Shown in pieces: positions 34,034 through 45,607 of a stretch of DNA of 64,000 bases. The stretch spans positions 143,589,922-143,653,921 of the forward strand of contig NC_133538.1 in the NCBI RefSeq assembly GCF_048544455.1, given 5' to 3'. A program made the position numbers and the translations under genes. The notes below the pieces were generated by a model. The model searched no databases, was not told the origin of the DNA, and saw only the letters and a program-made list of their open reading frames with translations. The stretch's first letter is position 1. Every line of letters starts with the position of its first letter. This DNA is from Silene latifolia (lineage: Eukaryota > Streptophyta > Magnoliopsida > Caryophyllales > Caryophyllaceae).

Positions 34034-34990
34034 TTTTCAACTTGAAACCATTATCTTTTGTAACATGTGATTGTAAGCTCTAAATAGTGAAAGAGACAAC
34101 AATTAGGGAAAGATGAGTACGATGTAAGGTTGTTTTACATAACTTTACTGTACAACAAAGTTTTTAATAGTTACTTTTATCCACTATACAGTTATGTTTG
34201 GCACCGTTTTATATTATCTTTATATAAAATCATCTTATACAAGTATACAACACTAACGGATACTTTTTGGTATAGTTGCATTCATCTAATCACTTCACAT
34301 CACGACGTTGTTTGGTAGGTGTTTGTTTCAACACAAAAACTTTAAAGAGACGGTCTTTTACTAAGTTATTAAGAAATCAATTTACCATATCTCTTAATGT
34401 ATTTTTTCCTACCCTTTTTACTATTGGTAGTGACTTAAAATATATCTTTCGTTTGGTATATATTTTCATAACAATTATAGGCGACATGTGAAGTAAATTA
34501 TTTTCAACCAGTTCTTTATCTATGTTCTTTTTGAAGGAAAAATATATCTTGTGTAATTTGTTTATCTAAGTTTATGACTTTCCAAGTCCCAACGACATGT
34601 ACAAGCAAACAATTTATAGATTATACAACCAGTTGTATATGTTATACGGTGTAAAATCTGAGCTTTGTGATAAAGTATCCGAACTTTATGTTAAATAATA
34701 TGAGCTTTATTAGAAAGTATTTAACTCGTCCATTTACACATTAAAAACATGAACTTTAAATTAGCTCAGAAAAAATACATATAAGATCGGATTCTTGTAC
34801 CTTAGTTGTACAATGCGTATGATACAACTGAATGTATAATCCTATTTGTGACAAGCAAATCACTCCCTCTAATTCTTTATCCTTTTTTCCGTGTAATTAC
34901 ACGTCTTCAATGTGTTACTTTAACCACGTCTTTGGTGTATTAGTAAGTTAATTTTATCGTTGAAAATATTTTTGTGTGAAAGACTTTTTA
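34034..34990. other. Non-coding, remnant of an ACAACCAGTTGTAT family
   Basis: No gene. At 34625-34645 the sequence ATTATACAACCAGTTGTATATG occurs, followed by GAGCTTTGTGATAAAGTATCCGAAC-type words. A partly inverted end (TACAATGCG...GATACAACTGAATGTATAAT) lies near 34810-34845. The same words occur in the MITE at 36734-36998. Confidence 0.5.
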
Positions 34991-35790
34991 GGGGGTGTTT
35001 GGTTGGGGCATTTGGAATGGATTGGAATGGATTCCATCCATTTAAGTGTTTGGTTGGACCCTTTTGAAATGGAGTTTGATATCCAAGGGGTTCTAAATCC
35101 ATTTCAACCCCTTGGAATCTCATACCTTAGTCTCAACTCATGATTCTAACTCCATTCCACCATATACAAACCCTAAAATTGTAAAAGGCAAGAAAAAGAA
35201 AAAAAAAAAACTTTAAACATTCAACGTAATATCTCCAATAGTCCAACTCTCCATTGACATTTTCTTAAATTTTCATTGTCATGTACGTAATTAGCTTGCA
35301 AGTTTCTTTTTTTTTTGTTTGATTAAAATATGGGTACGTACATCGGTACGTAGTACTGGATTTGCTCTTCAATTATGATGCTTTTTTTGTAATAGTTTCT
35401 TCTTCATACATACAAACATATGATTGATCATTAGCGCATAATTTATTTAAAGCAATTTGATACCTAATTATATATCAGCTACTCTTCGATTGAATTTCTA
35501 CGCTTATGATAATTTTTTATGGAATAATTGGGATTTTTGATTTTCTTATAATCTTGTATTAATTAATTTTAATAACAAATAATATTGTAGTCGTTAGTTA
35601 TAATGATAAAAAAACAAATTGATTTGAAATTCATTCTAAATGCGGACCAAGTTTCAAAAAAAAAAAAAAAAAACACGTACAATCCATTACAAGATCAAAC
35701 CAAACAAGCATTAAAAGGTATGGGGTTCTAACTCCATACTACCTTGGTTTTAGAATCCATTCCATTCCATTTATTTGAACCAAACGGCCC
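34991..35790. mobile_element. hAT-like MITE, about 0.8 kb
   Basis: Ends GGGGGTGTTTGGTT (34991) and AACCAAACGGCCC (35778-35790) are imperfect inverted repeats. Subterminal regions repeat GGAATGGATT and its complement many times, a common feature of plant hAT-type MITEs. No ORF. No clear 8-bp duplication was found, so the superfamily is tentative. Confidence 0.55.
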
Positions 35791-36318
35791 GTTAATGGTG
35801 TAAATGTAAATATATCGACTAATTGACAGCATATGACAATTCATTATAATTTTTTAAAGATATTTAAAATCAAAGTATCAAAATCTTGACCACAAAGTCA
35901 AATGAAAGAAAAATTAAAAAATGGAAAAATGGAGGTAGTAATAGTTTGAGTTATAATGGTTGAGTAACATACGGAGTAATAGAGTATATTGATGTAGAGT
36001 TTGGGTAGGATTTGAAAAATATGAAGATGAAACTATAATTGTGATAGAATTAAGATAAAACCATATGATTTGAGTAATCTATTTATTACTTATCACGTAG
36101 AGTTTTAAATTTCCAAATCGAATACATAATATTTCAACCATTCGAAAATCTTCTATACATGGTTAAAGTTCAGAAATTATTTTACATACCAGGAGACCTA
36201 GGGGAAAACACAAATTCTTATGAGTGACCGTCTCTCTTAAGAATTTGTATTTACCTAAATTGGTTATTATTTATCATAAAGTGATCGTTTTTGTTAAAAA
36301 AAATGACAATTTCTTATC
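35791..36318. other. Non-coding spacer
   Basis: AT-rich; nothing recognised. It ends at the left target duplication ACTAT (36319-36323) of element F. Confidence 0.5.
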
Positions 36319-36323
36319 ACTAT

Positions 36324-37526
36324 TGTAACAACAAATTTGCGTTAAATCTGCAAATAAGAGATAAAACACAAAGAAATGCAACAAAATAATAATTTTATTA
36401 ATTCAAAGGATTTCGGGTACAATCTACTAGTTATTCTACGGATTCAAATTCCGCAATGAATGAATAGGAGGGTCTTGATTTGAAGACTTGATTCTCCTTG
36501 GAGATTTTGATTTGCTTCTCTTCAACTGACTGCAATAGATGCTTGACGTCGGGATAAAGAGTAGTTTAATATTTAAATCTAGATGATTAGAAATGAATGT
36601 CTTTTTTTCTCTTATTTTTTCTTGGGAGAGATTTTTGTAGAGAGATTTTGGGTTTGTAGTGGATTTTGGGTTTGTAGTGTTTGTGGTGATTTTTGAAGAT
36701 TAGTGTTGATTATGGAGATTAGTCCCAAATGAGCACAAATACTATCCTACAACCAGTTGTATAGTAGCATTGTACAACCGCCTCAAATTTGTTGAGCTCT
36801 TACACAAAGTTGTTGAGCTATTTTACAAGTTATTGAGCTATTTTACGAAGTTATTGAGCTTAATAATTATTCTGTTAAAGCTCAATAACTTTGTATCCTA
36901 GCTCGATAATTTTGTTAGTAGAGCTCGATAACTTTATAACAAAGCTCAACTACATTGAATAAGTTGTATATACAACCAGTTGTATAATACATTAACTGCC
37001 AAATGAGAGTGTTTACTCTCAATTTATAAGACTTTTTTGTTTCGATTTTTCTTCGTTTTCCGTCCTCGGTAACAAACAACCAATTTTCATCTTTTTCTCG
37101 TTGACTTCCTAAACCCACGTTAGTCTTCCCATTTTTAATGCAACAAGCTCAATCAGTTCTTTGACTAAATGACCAAGTCTTGAATCCTTATCACATGATG
37201 ATATTTTACCAGATGAATAACAACTCCAATGTCCACGTACATGTCTTGGTCTTCTTCGAAAATTTCGTGGGCCGCTAATGCACGGGTCCATTTACATCAT
37301 TATTTTCGGCCTTTCAATTTACCTCCCATACATTGTATAAGTATCACAGTACAATCTATTTTTCAAATGGACCGATTTTATATTTTCACAAGATGGATTT
37401 AATACCGTCGTATTTGTTCGGGCTAAAATCCACCAATCCAACTCAAAAGTGATAAACTTTCACATAAATCAACATTTGACCATTTGGCGCCATTTTAAAA
37501 ATGCAAGACATATATTTATGTCTACA
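36324..37526 (-). repeat. Element F 3' LTR (left), with MITE insertion
   Basis: 1,203 bp against 929 bp in the right copy. The extra length is mostly the 265-bp insertion at 36734-36998 plus its 9-bp duplication. TGTAACAACAAATTT to TTTATGTCTACA. Confidence 0.85.
36734..36998. mobile_element. 265-bp MITE with 9-bp target duplication
   Basis: Present in the left F LTR and absent at the matching point of the right LTR (46009-46016), so it is a clean insertion. The duplication CCAAATGAG is at 36725-36733 and 36999-37007. Near both ends it carries TACAACCAGTTGTATA, and the interior repeats GTTGAGCT / AGCTCAA words. A 9-bp duplication suggests a Mutator-type mobiliser. Confidence 0.75.
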
Positions 37527-37543
37527 AATTTGCCCCCTCTGGA
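37527..37543 (-). other. Element F polypurine tract
   Basis: On the minus strand CCAGAGGGGGCAAATT immediately precedes the 3' LTR. Confidence 0.65.
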
Positions 37544-37696
37544 TTGAATCACGTACACGAAGTTTGAGTGTTTAAGCATGAGACGGCCCCGATAGCTTTT
37601 ATTTTGCAGCCGAGCTTCACATTTCTCTTTGGTCCCATATCATTGTGTTACTTTGAGTCCATCAAAGGAAGTAGTGACCAAATCACTGTCACTAAG

Positions 37697-38116
37697 GCTC
37701 TGTTTGGTAAAACTAACTGAAAAGGTAGTTGAAATCTGAAAAGGTAGCTGAAAACTGAAAAGCTAACTGAAACCTGAAAAGGTAACTGATAAGGTAGCTG
37801 AAAATTAGAAACTGATAAGGTGGCTGATTATATAAAAAAATGTTTGACAAACTAACTGAAAAAAATTTTGATGAAATGACGTAAAAAGATATGATAATTA
37901 TTTAATAGTATAGATTTAAGGGGTAAAACGGAAATTCAAATCAAATCAGGTACCTGAAATCTCAAATACTACTCTAGGTAGCATTTCATTTCAGGTACCT
38001 TATTTGATTAAATAAGTTACTTGCCAAACGGCTATAAAAATAATGTACCTGAAATTTTGGTCAAATAAGCTACTTTGACCAAATCAGGTACCTGAAATAT
38101 CTTGCCAAACGGAGTC
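37697..38116. mobile_element. Tourist-like MITE, 420 bp, TAA target
   Basis: Terminal inverted repeats GGCTCTGTTTGGTAA and (complement of the right end) GACTCCGTTTGGCAA, flanked by TAA on both sides (37694-37696 and 38117-38119). A TWA duplication and GTTTGG termini fit PIF/Harbinger-type MITEs. The inside repeats AACTGAAAAGGTAGCTGAAA-like words on one side and their complements on the other. Confidence 0.7.
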
Positions 38117-38119
38117 TAA

Positions 38120-38827
38120 ATGCCCATTAACAATCGTGATGTGCACCTCCCCTCGCATCCAATTAAATTGGGTTGTCCAGGAACTCCATTAGCTTTACCA
38201 ACTTGTAGCAATGTTTAGGATAAGATAAAACTTTGACCAAGGTAGAACTTCAGTAACTGAGCTCTCCTCATACAAGTAGGACTTCAGACAGGACAGAACA
38301 TAACTTGTACCCAAAATCTCAAACTTCCATCCAAATCACTTGGATTAACTGACTTTAGCCGAGATAGGATCTCCTTAACAAGATAGAAGTTAGCATCTCG
38401 TAAAAGGCTGCAACTAAATCTTGATATGCTTTCACTTATGATAGAGTTTTAGTCTCGTACGGCCTACCACAACTCAATTAAAGATAAATTTCAATATTTT
38501 AATGACCAATCCGTATTTGAGCAACACTAGGAGTTCATTTCTTTAACTATAAAAGCAAATCACCGAGGCTTGGAATCACCATTCATCAGCCAGCTATATA
38601 AAATTCACTTCGATTCCGACTACAAAAATAAAAGCCGCAAAGGAACGACTAGAATTCAAGCTTGTAGGTGAGCAATTTTTTGTGATTTACTTACCCAATT
38701 TTGTATGTATGCAACAGCCTATCACTTCCGACGCCACGAGCGAACTTTCTCGTCACTAGAAAATGACTTTTGGAGATGGGACCGAAATGATACTACGACT
38801 GTTCTTCAGTGAGCCGTCACCAAATAA
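38120..38827. other. Non-coding stretch inside element F
   Basis: Occupies the place of the integrase core and C-terminus. No integrase motif is readable in any frame. Confidence 0.45.
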
Positions 38828-39120
38828 TTAGTCCTCGACGTATGCTCGGTGCTCATCGTTAACTTGGCGCGATCCACGATTCTCAAAGTTCAAATTTTTG
38901 CCCCTATTTTGGTGTATGAACTGCGAAATCGAGGTGGTCGTTGAGTTTGGCGTCACACTTCTTTGCATATTCCATGCAATCTTGCACCATTGTCGGCCAA
39001 TAATAGCCCATTCTTTTGATTCGATCGCACAACTTTGGTCCCGATTGGTGAGCACCGCATATGCCGGCATGTGCCTCATTCATGGTGTGTAGACCTTCAT
39101 CTTCATCGAGGCATCGTAAC
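38828..39120 (-). pseudogene. Element F integrase zinc-domain remnant
   Basis: On the minus strand, short stretches in more than one frame (RHMPAYAVLTNRDQSCAIES, and in a neighbouring frame a segment with RIKRMGYYW) match the N-terminal zinc-binding part of a gypsy integrase. Frameshifts cut it every few dozen codons and the catalytic core is absent. Confidence 0.55.
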
Positions 39121-39251
39121 CAAAGTCCATTGAATGATCAACGATACAAAATCCCTTTGTAGTAGATGAAGCGAGCAGAGCGACGTCGCACCTCCATCTT
39201 ATGCCTGGGATCATTTGGCAACTTTTTATGCTCCAAGTAATCGATGATTGG

Positions 39252-39887
39252 CTAGCGCCAATCTTCTTTGTTGATTACATGGACGAAAATTGCATTGACG
39301 TCTTCTCGCAAATCGTCATCTTCTTCTTCTTCTTCTTCTTCTTCTTCTGGCAACACTACCCATCTTTTGCAAATCGGAACTGAAGAAGGAATACTTGCCC
39401 CCAGTGCCAAAGTGGCTGCGAGATTTGCGAGAGCGTCGGCCATCTTGTTGGCACTCCTTGGTATATGACCTAAGAAGAACAAATCAAGTTTTTGCAGTAA
39501 TCGGGAAGCTAATTTATGATATGGCAAAAGACTTTGTTCTTTGACTTCGTACTCGCCGAGCAACCGATTGATTATCAACTTGGCATCACCTTATATGTCC
39601 AGATCTTTGCATCCCATTTCGAGAGCCATTTGTGTGCCTATGATCAAAGCTTGATATTCGGCGGCGTTATTTGTGCACAACTCTGGAAGTATGAATGAAT
39701 ATGTCAGGAGATGTTTTTCCGGCGAAATGAATACGACTCCGGCTCCTGCTCCATCTTGCCGAGCGGCTCTATCGAAATACATCTGCCAAGAAGGGAGAAC
39801 GTCAATGTAGAAGACTCCTTCTCTGGGAAGTTCGTCAGAGAAGCTCCATTCTCCCGGAATTGGATGATCCGCCAAGAAATCTGCCAA
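39252..39887 (-). pseudogene. Element F archaeal-type RNase H
   Basis: The second RNase H of the Tat lineage, with one stop (about 39590). Visible are MYFDRAARQDGAGAGVVFIS (first catalytic Asp), ELCTNNAAEYQALIIGTQMA (catalytic Glu), an INRLLGEYEVKE segment, and HIPRSANKMADALANLA (the His and Asp of the last motif). After the domain comes a run of nine Glu and three Asp encoded by a GAA/TTC microsatellite (39320-39348), which leads towards integrase. Confidence 0.8.
39320..39348. repeat. TTC/GAA microsatellite in pol linker
   Basis: About ten TTC units on the plus strand, giving a poly-Glu tract in element F's frame. Confidence 0.85.
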
Positions 39888-40262
39888 TGCTTGTCCCTAA
39901 GGAATGTAAACTATGTCGTACTGCTTCAACAACACGGCCCATTTGGCGAGTCGTCCCGAGAGCACTGGCCTCGACAGAATGTACTTGATCGGATCAGCCT
40001 TAGAAATGACATGGACAGTGTGAGCTTGAAAGTAATGACGCAACTTTTGGATGACGAAGATGAGAGCTAGACACATCTTCTCGATGGGAGAATATTTCAA
40101 TTCGGCTCCAACAAGTATGCGACTCAAATAGTATATGGCTCTTTCTTTACCGTCTTCATTCTCTTGAGCACATAATGCTCCCATCGAGTGTTCTTGGGCC
40201 GATATGTACAGAATGATTGACTTCCCTGGAATTGGCGCTCCTAAGACTGGAGGACTTGACAA
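39888..40262 (-). pseudogene. Element F RNase H (first)
   Basis: Gypsy-type RNase H following RT: ILYISAQEHSMGALCAQEN, RAIYYLSRILVGAELKYSPIEK, LALIFVIQKLRHYFQAH and AKWAVLLKQYDIVYIP. A stop at about 39897 separates it from the second RNase H in the same frame. The first catalytic position (normally Asp in the LYIS segment of related domains) appears to be Ser, so activity is doubtful. Confidence 0.75.
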
Positions 40263-40326
40263 ATACTACTCGATGTCATCGAAAGCTTTCCGACACAATT
40301 CATCCCACTCGAAAGGAGCACCTTTT

Positions 40327-41314
40327 TTACATTAGATGACTAAACGGGTGACATCGTCCTGCCAAATTGGAAATGAATTGGCGTATGTAAGCTAAACGCC
40401 CTTGAAGATTTCGAAGATCTTTAAGTGTAGACGGTTCAGGCATGTCTTTTATTGCCTTGATTTTGGATTGATCTATCTCAATTCCTCGGTGACGTACGAT
40501 GAAACCCAAAAACTTGCCCAAGCTAACACCAAAAGCGCACTTTAAAGGATTCATCTTGAGCTTGCACTTTCGTCTCAAAAACCGTTAGAAGATCTTTCAC
40601 ATGATCGACCCTCTTCTTGGATTTGACAACAAGATCATCGACGTAACACTCAACAATGTCATGAAGCATATCATCCAAAATTTTCTGCATAACTCGCTGA
40701 TATGTGGCTTTCGCATTCTTTAACCCAAAGAGCATTACCTTCTTACAAAATATGCACTTTGGTATTCGAAACCCAGTGGCTTCTTCATCTTCTGGCGCCA
40801 TTTGGATTTGATTATATCCAGCGGTGCAATCCATGAATGACAATGCTTTATGCCCGGTCGTGGCGTCAATCATGATCTCCGTAACTGGAAGCGGGAAATC
40901 ATCCTTTGGACAAGCATCGTTCAAATCTCTAAAGTCGACACAAATACGGAGTTGTTCGTTTTTCTTTCTCACCGGGACAATGTTAGCAAGGCACGTCGGA
41001 TACTTAACCTCCCGAATAAATCCTGCACCGATCAATTTGTTTACCCCTGCATCAATTTCTGGCAACATTTCTGGCCGAAATCGTCTTCGTGGTTGCTTCT
41101 TTGGAGAAACGGCTTTCTTTATTGCAAGTCGATGAACTGCGATTTTGGGACTCAGGCCAGGCATTTTTTGATAGCTCCAGGAAAACACATCTTTATATTC
41201 TGATAGAAGCTCGACATACTCCGTTTGCTTTTGATCCGTCAGAAGGGAACTTACATAGACGGGTCGAGGCTCCCCAGTTGTGCCTAGGTTGATTTCTTTC
41301 AAGTCATCAACCAT
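40327..41314 (-). pseudogene. Element F reverse transcriptase
   Basis: RT in two frames. The first, 41314-40523, has MPGLSPKIAVHRLAI, RFRPEMLPEIDAGVNKLIGA, RICVDFRDLNDACPKDDFPL, LSFMDCTAGYNQIQMAPED (first catalytic Asp), MLFGLKNAKATYQRVM and VECYVDDLVVKSK (YVDD). A frameshift near 40560 moves to a second frame with LKMNPLKCAFGVSLGKFLGF and LQGRLAYIRQFISNLAGRC. The set is typical of Ty3/gypsy Tat elements. Confidence 0.9.
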
Positions 41315-41594
41315 CTCTTGGACATCGTCTTCAAGAGTTTTCAGAATTTCACCAACCTCTATCTCATCATCTAAATCTGAATCTGGGCACTTGTACCGTC
41401 ACATGGTTAGACGAGACAAAATTCCGAGCGATTTTCCTTTGATTCGACTCCTCTTGCGGATATGTGAAGATGATGGTACGTCCTTTTACTTTCAACGACT
41501 TATCCATAGTTATTTCCACTTCATGATGACGTTTCATTTGAGAGGGAATGATATTGTGGATATCTTTGCTGAGGTAAATGGCAACTTTTACCTT

Positions 41595-42632
41595 CTAGGA
41601 GTTTTTCTGTTTTTGTCGACGCCTCTTCTGCATCTTAGAGTTACCAATGCGACTGAAGACTGATTTCTTTACCTCAGTTCTTCCAATTCGAGTAAACACC
41701 GACGCACTTGGTCTTTGTTGTTGAGGACCTGATGTTAGTTTCACGCGGACGGTCTCTTCCCTTTCTCCCAACCTGTTGAATACGGAAGAGCGAGGAGTAG
41801 AAGTTGGTCGACCTAGTATGTCAAAAACAGACCTTTGCGGAAGCATTTCAATGTTCTCGCCTTCACTTTCCGCGAGATCTGGAGCAATATATTGTGATGA
41901 AGCTTGCTTTGTCTTACGCGGTGCAGAAATTCTAACGGGCTTAGGAGGAGAAAATCCGATACCAAACTTTCAGACTTCAAGCATGTTGCCTTGTTGGTGC
42001 AACTTCTTTTGTGTTTGATTCAACCCATACGGGGTGACTTCAATCACTTGCCCTAATGGAGTTGGATTCTTAAAAACGTACCCGGACTTCGACATGAGCT
42101 TGTAAGCATTTGGATCGAATCGTCCCTTTGTCGACTCTTCGGCACCTATTTGGTCCTCTTTCATCGATGCTGTCATAAAACCGGGTAGAGGGTGTTTACT
42201 CATTGTAGAGTGATTTGTTCTTGCAACCGGAACGATGAAATTGTTTTTTAGAGTTTGCAGATCGTCATCGTCAATCGTTATAGTTGATGTGGATGCTTCA
42301 TTTTGAGGTGCTCACTCTGCAAAAGGTGTCTCTCCATCTTTACGCCTTGATTTTGGTACGTCCTTAAAAATCGGCGTCGCTTTCTGCGTGAATAAGGAAA
42401 CTTTCTTTTCGGCAGAGTTCACATTTGTTTGGCTGGCTTTTTTGCAGACGCTCTCGTGATGCTCGACTGTCATTGACTCCTTTGCCTCTGAAACTTTAGA
42501 ATCATCTACCTTTTTCGAAATTCTGGTTCCCGTCGAAATGATTGAGGATGGCAACATCTCACTTGGCGCATCATGCTCTTCATCGAATCGAGCGTCGGCA
42601 AAGTAGGACTCCACCGTAGAAAAGGGCTTCAC
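41595..42632 (-). pseudogene. Element F linker between protease and RT
   Basis: Several short open stretches in one frame. No enzyme motif. A segment with GRFDPNAYKLMSKSGYVF and PYGLNQTQKKLHQQG (42203-41970) is of the kind found ahead of RT in Tat elements. The rest is charged and Ser/Thr-rich, including RIG repeats (VFDILGR, VFNRLGE, VFTRIGR, VFSRIGN) at 41640-41830. Confidence 0.6.
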
Positions 42633-43124
42633 ATCACCATTTATCTTCTTTTTGCCATCTCTGTAATATTTCAGGCATTGGTGTAGAGTTCACACTATAA
42701 CACCATTCTCGTGAAGCCAAGGTCGACCAAGCAACAAATTATATGATGTTTTAGCATCAATTACTTGGAAAAGTGTGGTGGATAACATATCTCCCATCGA
42801 GATTTCAACACGGATCATACCAATTGCTTTTTATTTGCCAAGATTGAAGCCTTGGATCATCAAACGACTTTTTGCGAGTTCGCTTACAGAAATCCCAAGC
42901 TCTTCCATAGTGGCTTTCGGCATTATGTTGCCGGCTGAACCTCCGTCCACCAAGATGCGGCGCACCTTCCTTTCCCGAATGTATGCAGATACATACAAAG
43001 GGCGGTTGTGTAGCTTTGATCTTAGTAGCAAATCTTCATCAGTAAAAGCGAGCGCGGCATTGCAAGCAACACATTTTTTTGGATTGATCTGCAGGCTCTC
43101 CTGCGGCTTTAAGTTTATCAGCAT
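42633..43124 (-). pseudogene. Element F protease
   Basis: Retropepsin-like aspartic protease: RRILVDGGSAGNIMPKATME has the DGG active-site form used by Tat elements, and a NLLLGRPWLHE segment lies near its end (about 42710). A stop at 42831 interrupts it. Upstream, ALAFTDEDLLLRSKLHNRPL matches the region just ahead of the protease fold. Confidence 0.8.
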
Positions 43125-43653
43125 ACGCTTCCGGTTGAAGAATCGCCAAAGACAATTGTTGACGCATCTCTTCGGGCAAGTGGAACATTTGTTGCCATCC
43201 CATACGTGCAGCCAGTGCGTCTAAGATTGCATCACCCTTTGCACCATCGATCAAATTTGAGGGAGATTCTTTAGCCACATCATCTTCACAGCTTTCTTCC
43301 TCAATGACGGTAGAAGACACGGTGTTCACCGAAACTTTAGCAAGATAGAACTTGGGCAAATAATCCTCTAACATCACAACTTGACGTAATCTCGACTTGA
43401 TTTTCTTAAACGACGTAACATCTGGCGAAGAATCCATGACGACCCCTCTATCTTTCTTCAATGAAGATTTCCTCACTTTCTGACGAGTTGACTTTTGATG
43501 TTTTGGCACTTGGGGTACTGACACTTCTCTACCTTGATTCTTTTGTCGACGCCTAGTCACAAGGGTCCACCCTTCGTTGTCGTTCTCTAGATTCTTAGTA
43601 GTGGAAGTTGGTGATATGACAGACTTCAACTCTTCAGGCATGATAACACTCAC
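43039..43653 (-). pseudogene. Element F gag-protease spacer
   Basis: A 204-codon frame starting MSVIMPEELKSV, with a basic segment (TRRRQKNQGREVS) and a region with MVMLEDYLPKFY-like hydrophobic content. It ends by running out of frame into the protease region. No catalytic motif; assigned by position between gag and protease. Confidence 0.55.
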
Positions 43654-44328
43654 TGCTCAAAAGTTCCGAACTGTATCATTTGCACACACCCTTTAGCTGC
43701 CGAAGGACATGTTTTAACACCTTCGTCGTTTACTTGTGCTGCGATGTAATTGGACTCAGCGACATCTTCGAGGTCCAAGAGAATTTTCCCGTCTTCGGCT
43801 AACTGCATTATCTTTTCTTTGAGGGTTATGCATTTCTCCAATGGATGACTTACTACTCAATCGATATCGGCAATACTTCGGATCGTTCGTACGTCCGGCT
43901 TCACCTGGTCGTTTAGACTCGGGAAGCTCGGTCATCTTTTTCTCCAAGAGATCATCCAACATGCCGGCCAGATCAGAATCTGGAAAGGGATACTTCTTCT
44001 TCTCGAGCTCTTTCAAAGTTGGTCGCAGCTTTCGTGTATCCTTTGAATAGGTTGCCACCTTCTTGTCTGTTTTAGGTTGCGCCGAGATTTTCACCGTATT
44101 GGAAGTAAAAATTGTCATAACCTCCCTTGAAATGCTACTGGACGCCTTGTCATTTTTTTTAAACTCTTTTCTCTCCGTCTTTGGTTCTGAATGAGTAAAA
44201 AGTCGTCCTCCATGGTTAGCGATAGTAATCTCCATGTCGTGAGCTCGAGTGGCTAAATCCTGGAATGTTATTGGCTTGTTGCCTTGGAGGATGTAGACTA
44301 GCTCCAGATTCATTCCTTGGATACTCAT
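43650..44328 (-). pseudogene. gag: Element F gag C-terminal part
   Basis: MSIQGMNLELVYILQGNKP, FQDLATRAHDMEITIANHGG and a Lys-rich linker lead to a possible degenerate zinc region (DPKYCRYR in one frame, EKCITLKEKIMQLAEDGKI in the next). A frameshift lies near 43840. Matches the Tat Gag C-terminus by pattern. Confidence 0.7.
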
Positions 44329-44382
44329 TTCAATAGCAGAAGTCTCCGACAGACGATCTTTGCACTCGAGGCTTAACGCGCG

Positions 44383-45075
44383 TCACCTACTGATGTAGTT
44401 GATAACGGGTTCGTCCTTCCATTGCTTCGTGTTAGTAAGTTCCGTCATGCTTACAATACGCCTGGTACTATAGAAGCGATTAAGGAACTCTTTTTCTATC
44501 TGGTCCCAATTGTCGATTGACTCGGCGCTTAGATCCGTATACCATTCAAAAGCGGTCCCCTTCAAAGATCGGACGAATTGCTTGACGAGGAGATCACTTT
44601 CAGTACCGGGAGTGTTACAAGTTTCAATTAAATGGGCAATATGTTGCTTGGGAATGCCCTTTCCATCAAACTGCTGAAACTTCGGTGGTTGGCAGCCAAT
44701 AGGCATTCTTAAATAATCAATCCTTTTAATATATGGCTTGACGTAACGGTGATTGTCGATGGAGTGAAAGTTTCCATCGAATTGACTTTTGAAGGCCTCC
44801 GCAACCGTATTTTGGTCGTCTTTAGCAGTAAACGACTTATCCTTCTCATGATCATCATCGTTCTCGCTGGCGTAATCACTATCTTCATTATGAAATGACG
44901 AACCAGGCCGCTTCTCCAACTTTTTCGTCAAGGCGGCAATCTGCTTGGATTTCTCTTCGTTTTCCTTCTGGAGGTTTTCGAGAATAGCTTTGAGTTTTCT
45001 AAGTTGTTCCTCTATATTGTCGCCCTCAACAACCATGACGGGTGCCACCATGGAATATGAGTGTTGGCTTGACAT
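44383..45075 (-). pseudogene. gag: Element F gag core
   Basis: A 230-codon frame. An N-terminal coiled coil (EEQLRKLKAILENLQKENEE, KQIAALTKKLEKR) is followed by the retrotransposon Gag domain: PPKFQQFDGKGIPKQHIAHL, LVKQFVRSLKGTAFEWYTDL, DQIEKEFLNRFYSTRR, WKDEPVINYISR. It closes at a TGA at 44383-44385, and the frame continues into the next segment, so it is a nonsense mutation. Gag forms the particle. Confidence 0.85.
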
Positions 45076-45179
45076 CTCCTCATTACGCCTTTGTGGTGAC
45101 TACGGAGATGAACCAGCTCTACTGTGGCTATCCTCGACGGTGAATGACTGGAACAAAGGGTAGTGTGAACAGTCATCTC

Positions 45180-45530
45180 CTCAAAAGTGCCGCACATTAT
45201 CTCTCGAAATGTTGACGAGACAAACTGAGGGTCGTCGACTCGGATGTGAGAAGATGAACCGAACACAGGATATTCATATGGCCTAGAGTCGTCGGCACCA
45301 TATGATTCCCTGGAAGCATTGACGGTGACGATGGATTTGCGGGGCCTTGTAGGCACGGATGCAGAACGAAGTCTTGCTGCAGCGGTACGGATGAGGATGG
45401 ATCTGGTCCTGCTCCTTGTAGAAACACCAATGGGCGATCTGTCGAGAGACCCACCGAGACGGGTTGAGCTTTCGTTATCAATTTTGGTTGTCATCCTCTT
45501 CGACATGTCGGAGATTGTTCTGAAGGCCAT
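45180..45530 (-). pseudogene. gag: Element F possible gag N-terminal segment
   Basis: A frame from an ATG near 45530, just after the primer-site region, reads MAFRTISDMSKRMTTKIDNE and then an Arg/Ser-rich stretch. It is separated from the coiled-coil gag core by a shift around 45100-45180. Position and basic composition suit a Gag N-terminus, but I recognise no domain. Confidence 0.4.
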
Positions 45531-45582
45531 TGAAACGATTGTTGTGAAACTTGATTGTGCGGAAAAAGAGATGGGTAGTACA

Positions 45583-45604
45583 GACGTCCCACCGAGCGTG
45601 CCAA
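45583..45604 (-). other. Element F primer binding site
   Basis: On the minus strand TTTGGCACGCTCGGTGGGAC begins three bases after the LTR, a primer-site type used by Tat elements. Confidence 0.7.
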
Positions 45605-45607
45605 ATT

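Noticed and set aside
34983..35798. An 8-bp duplication that would prove a hAT MITE
   Set aside because: Flanking octamers do not match; superfamily left tentative.
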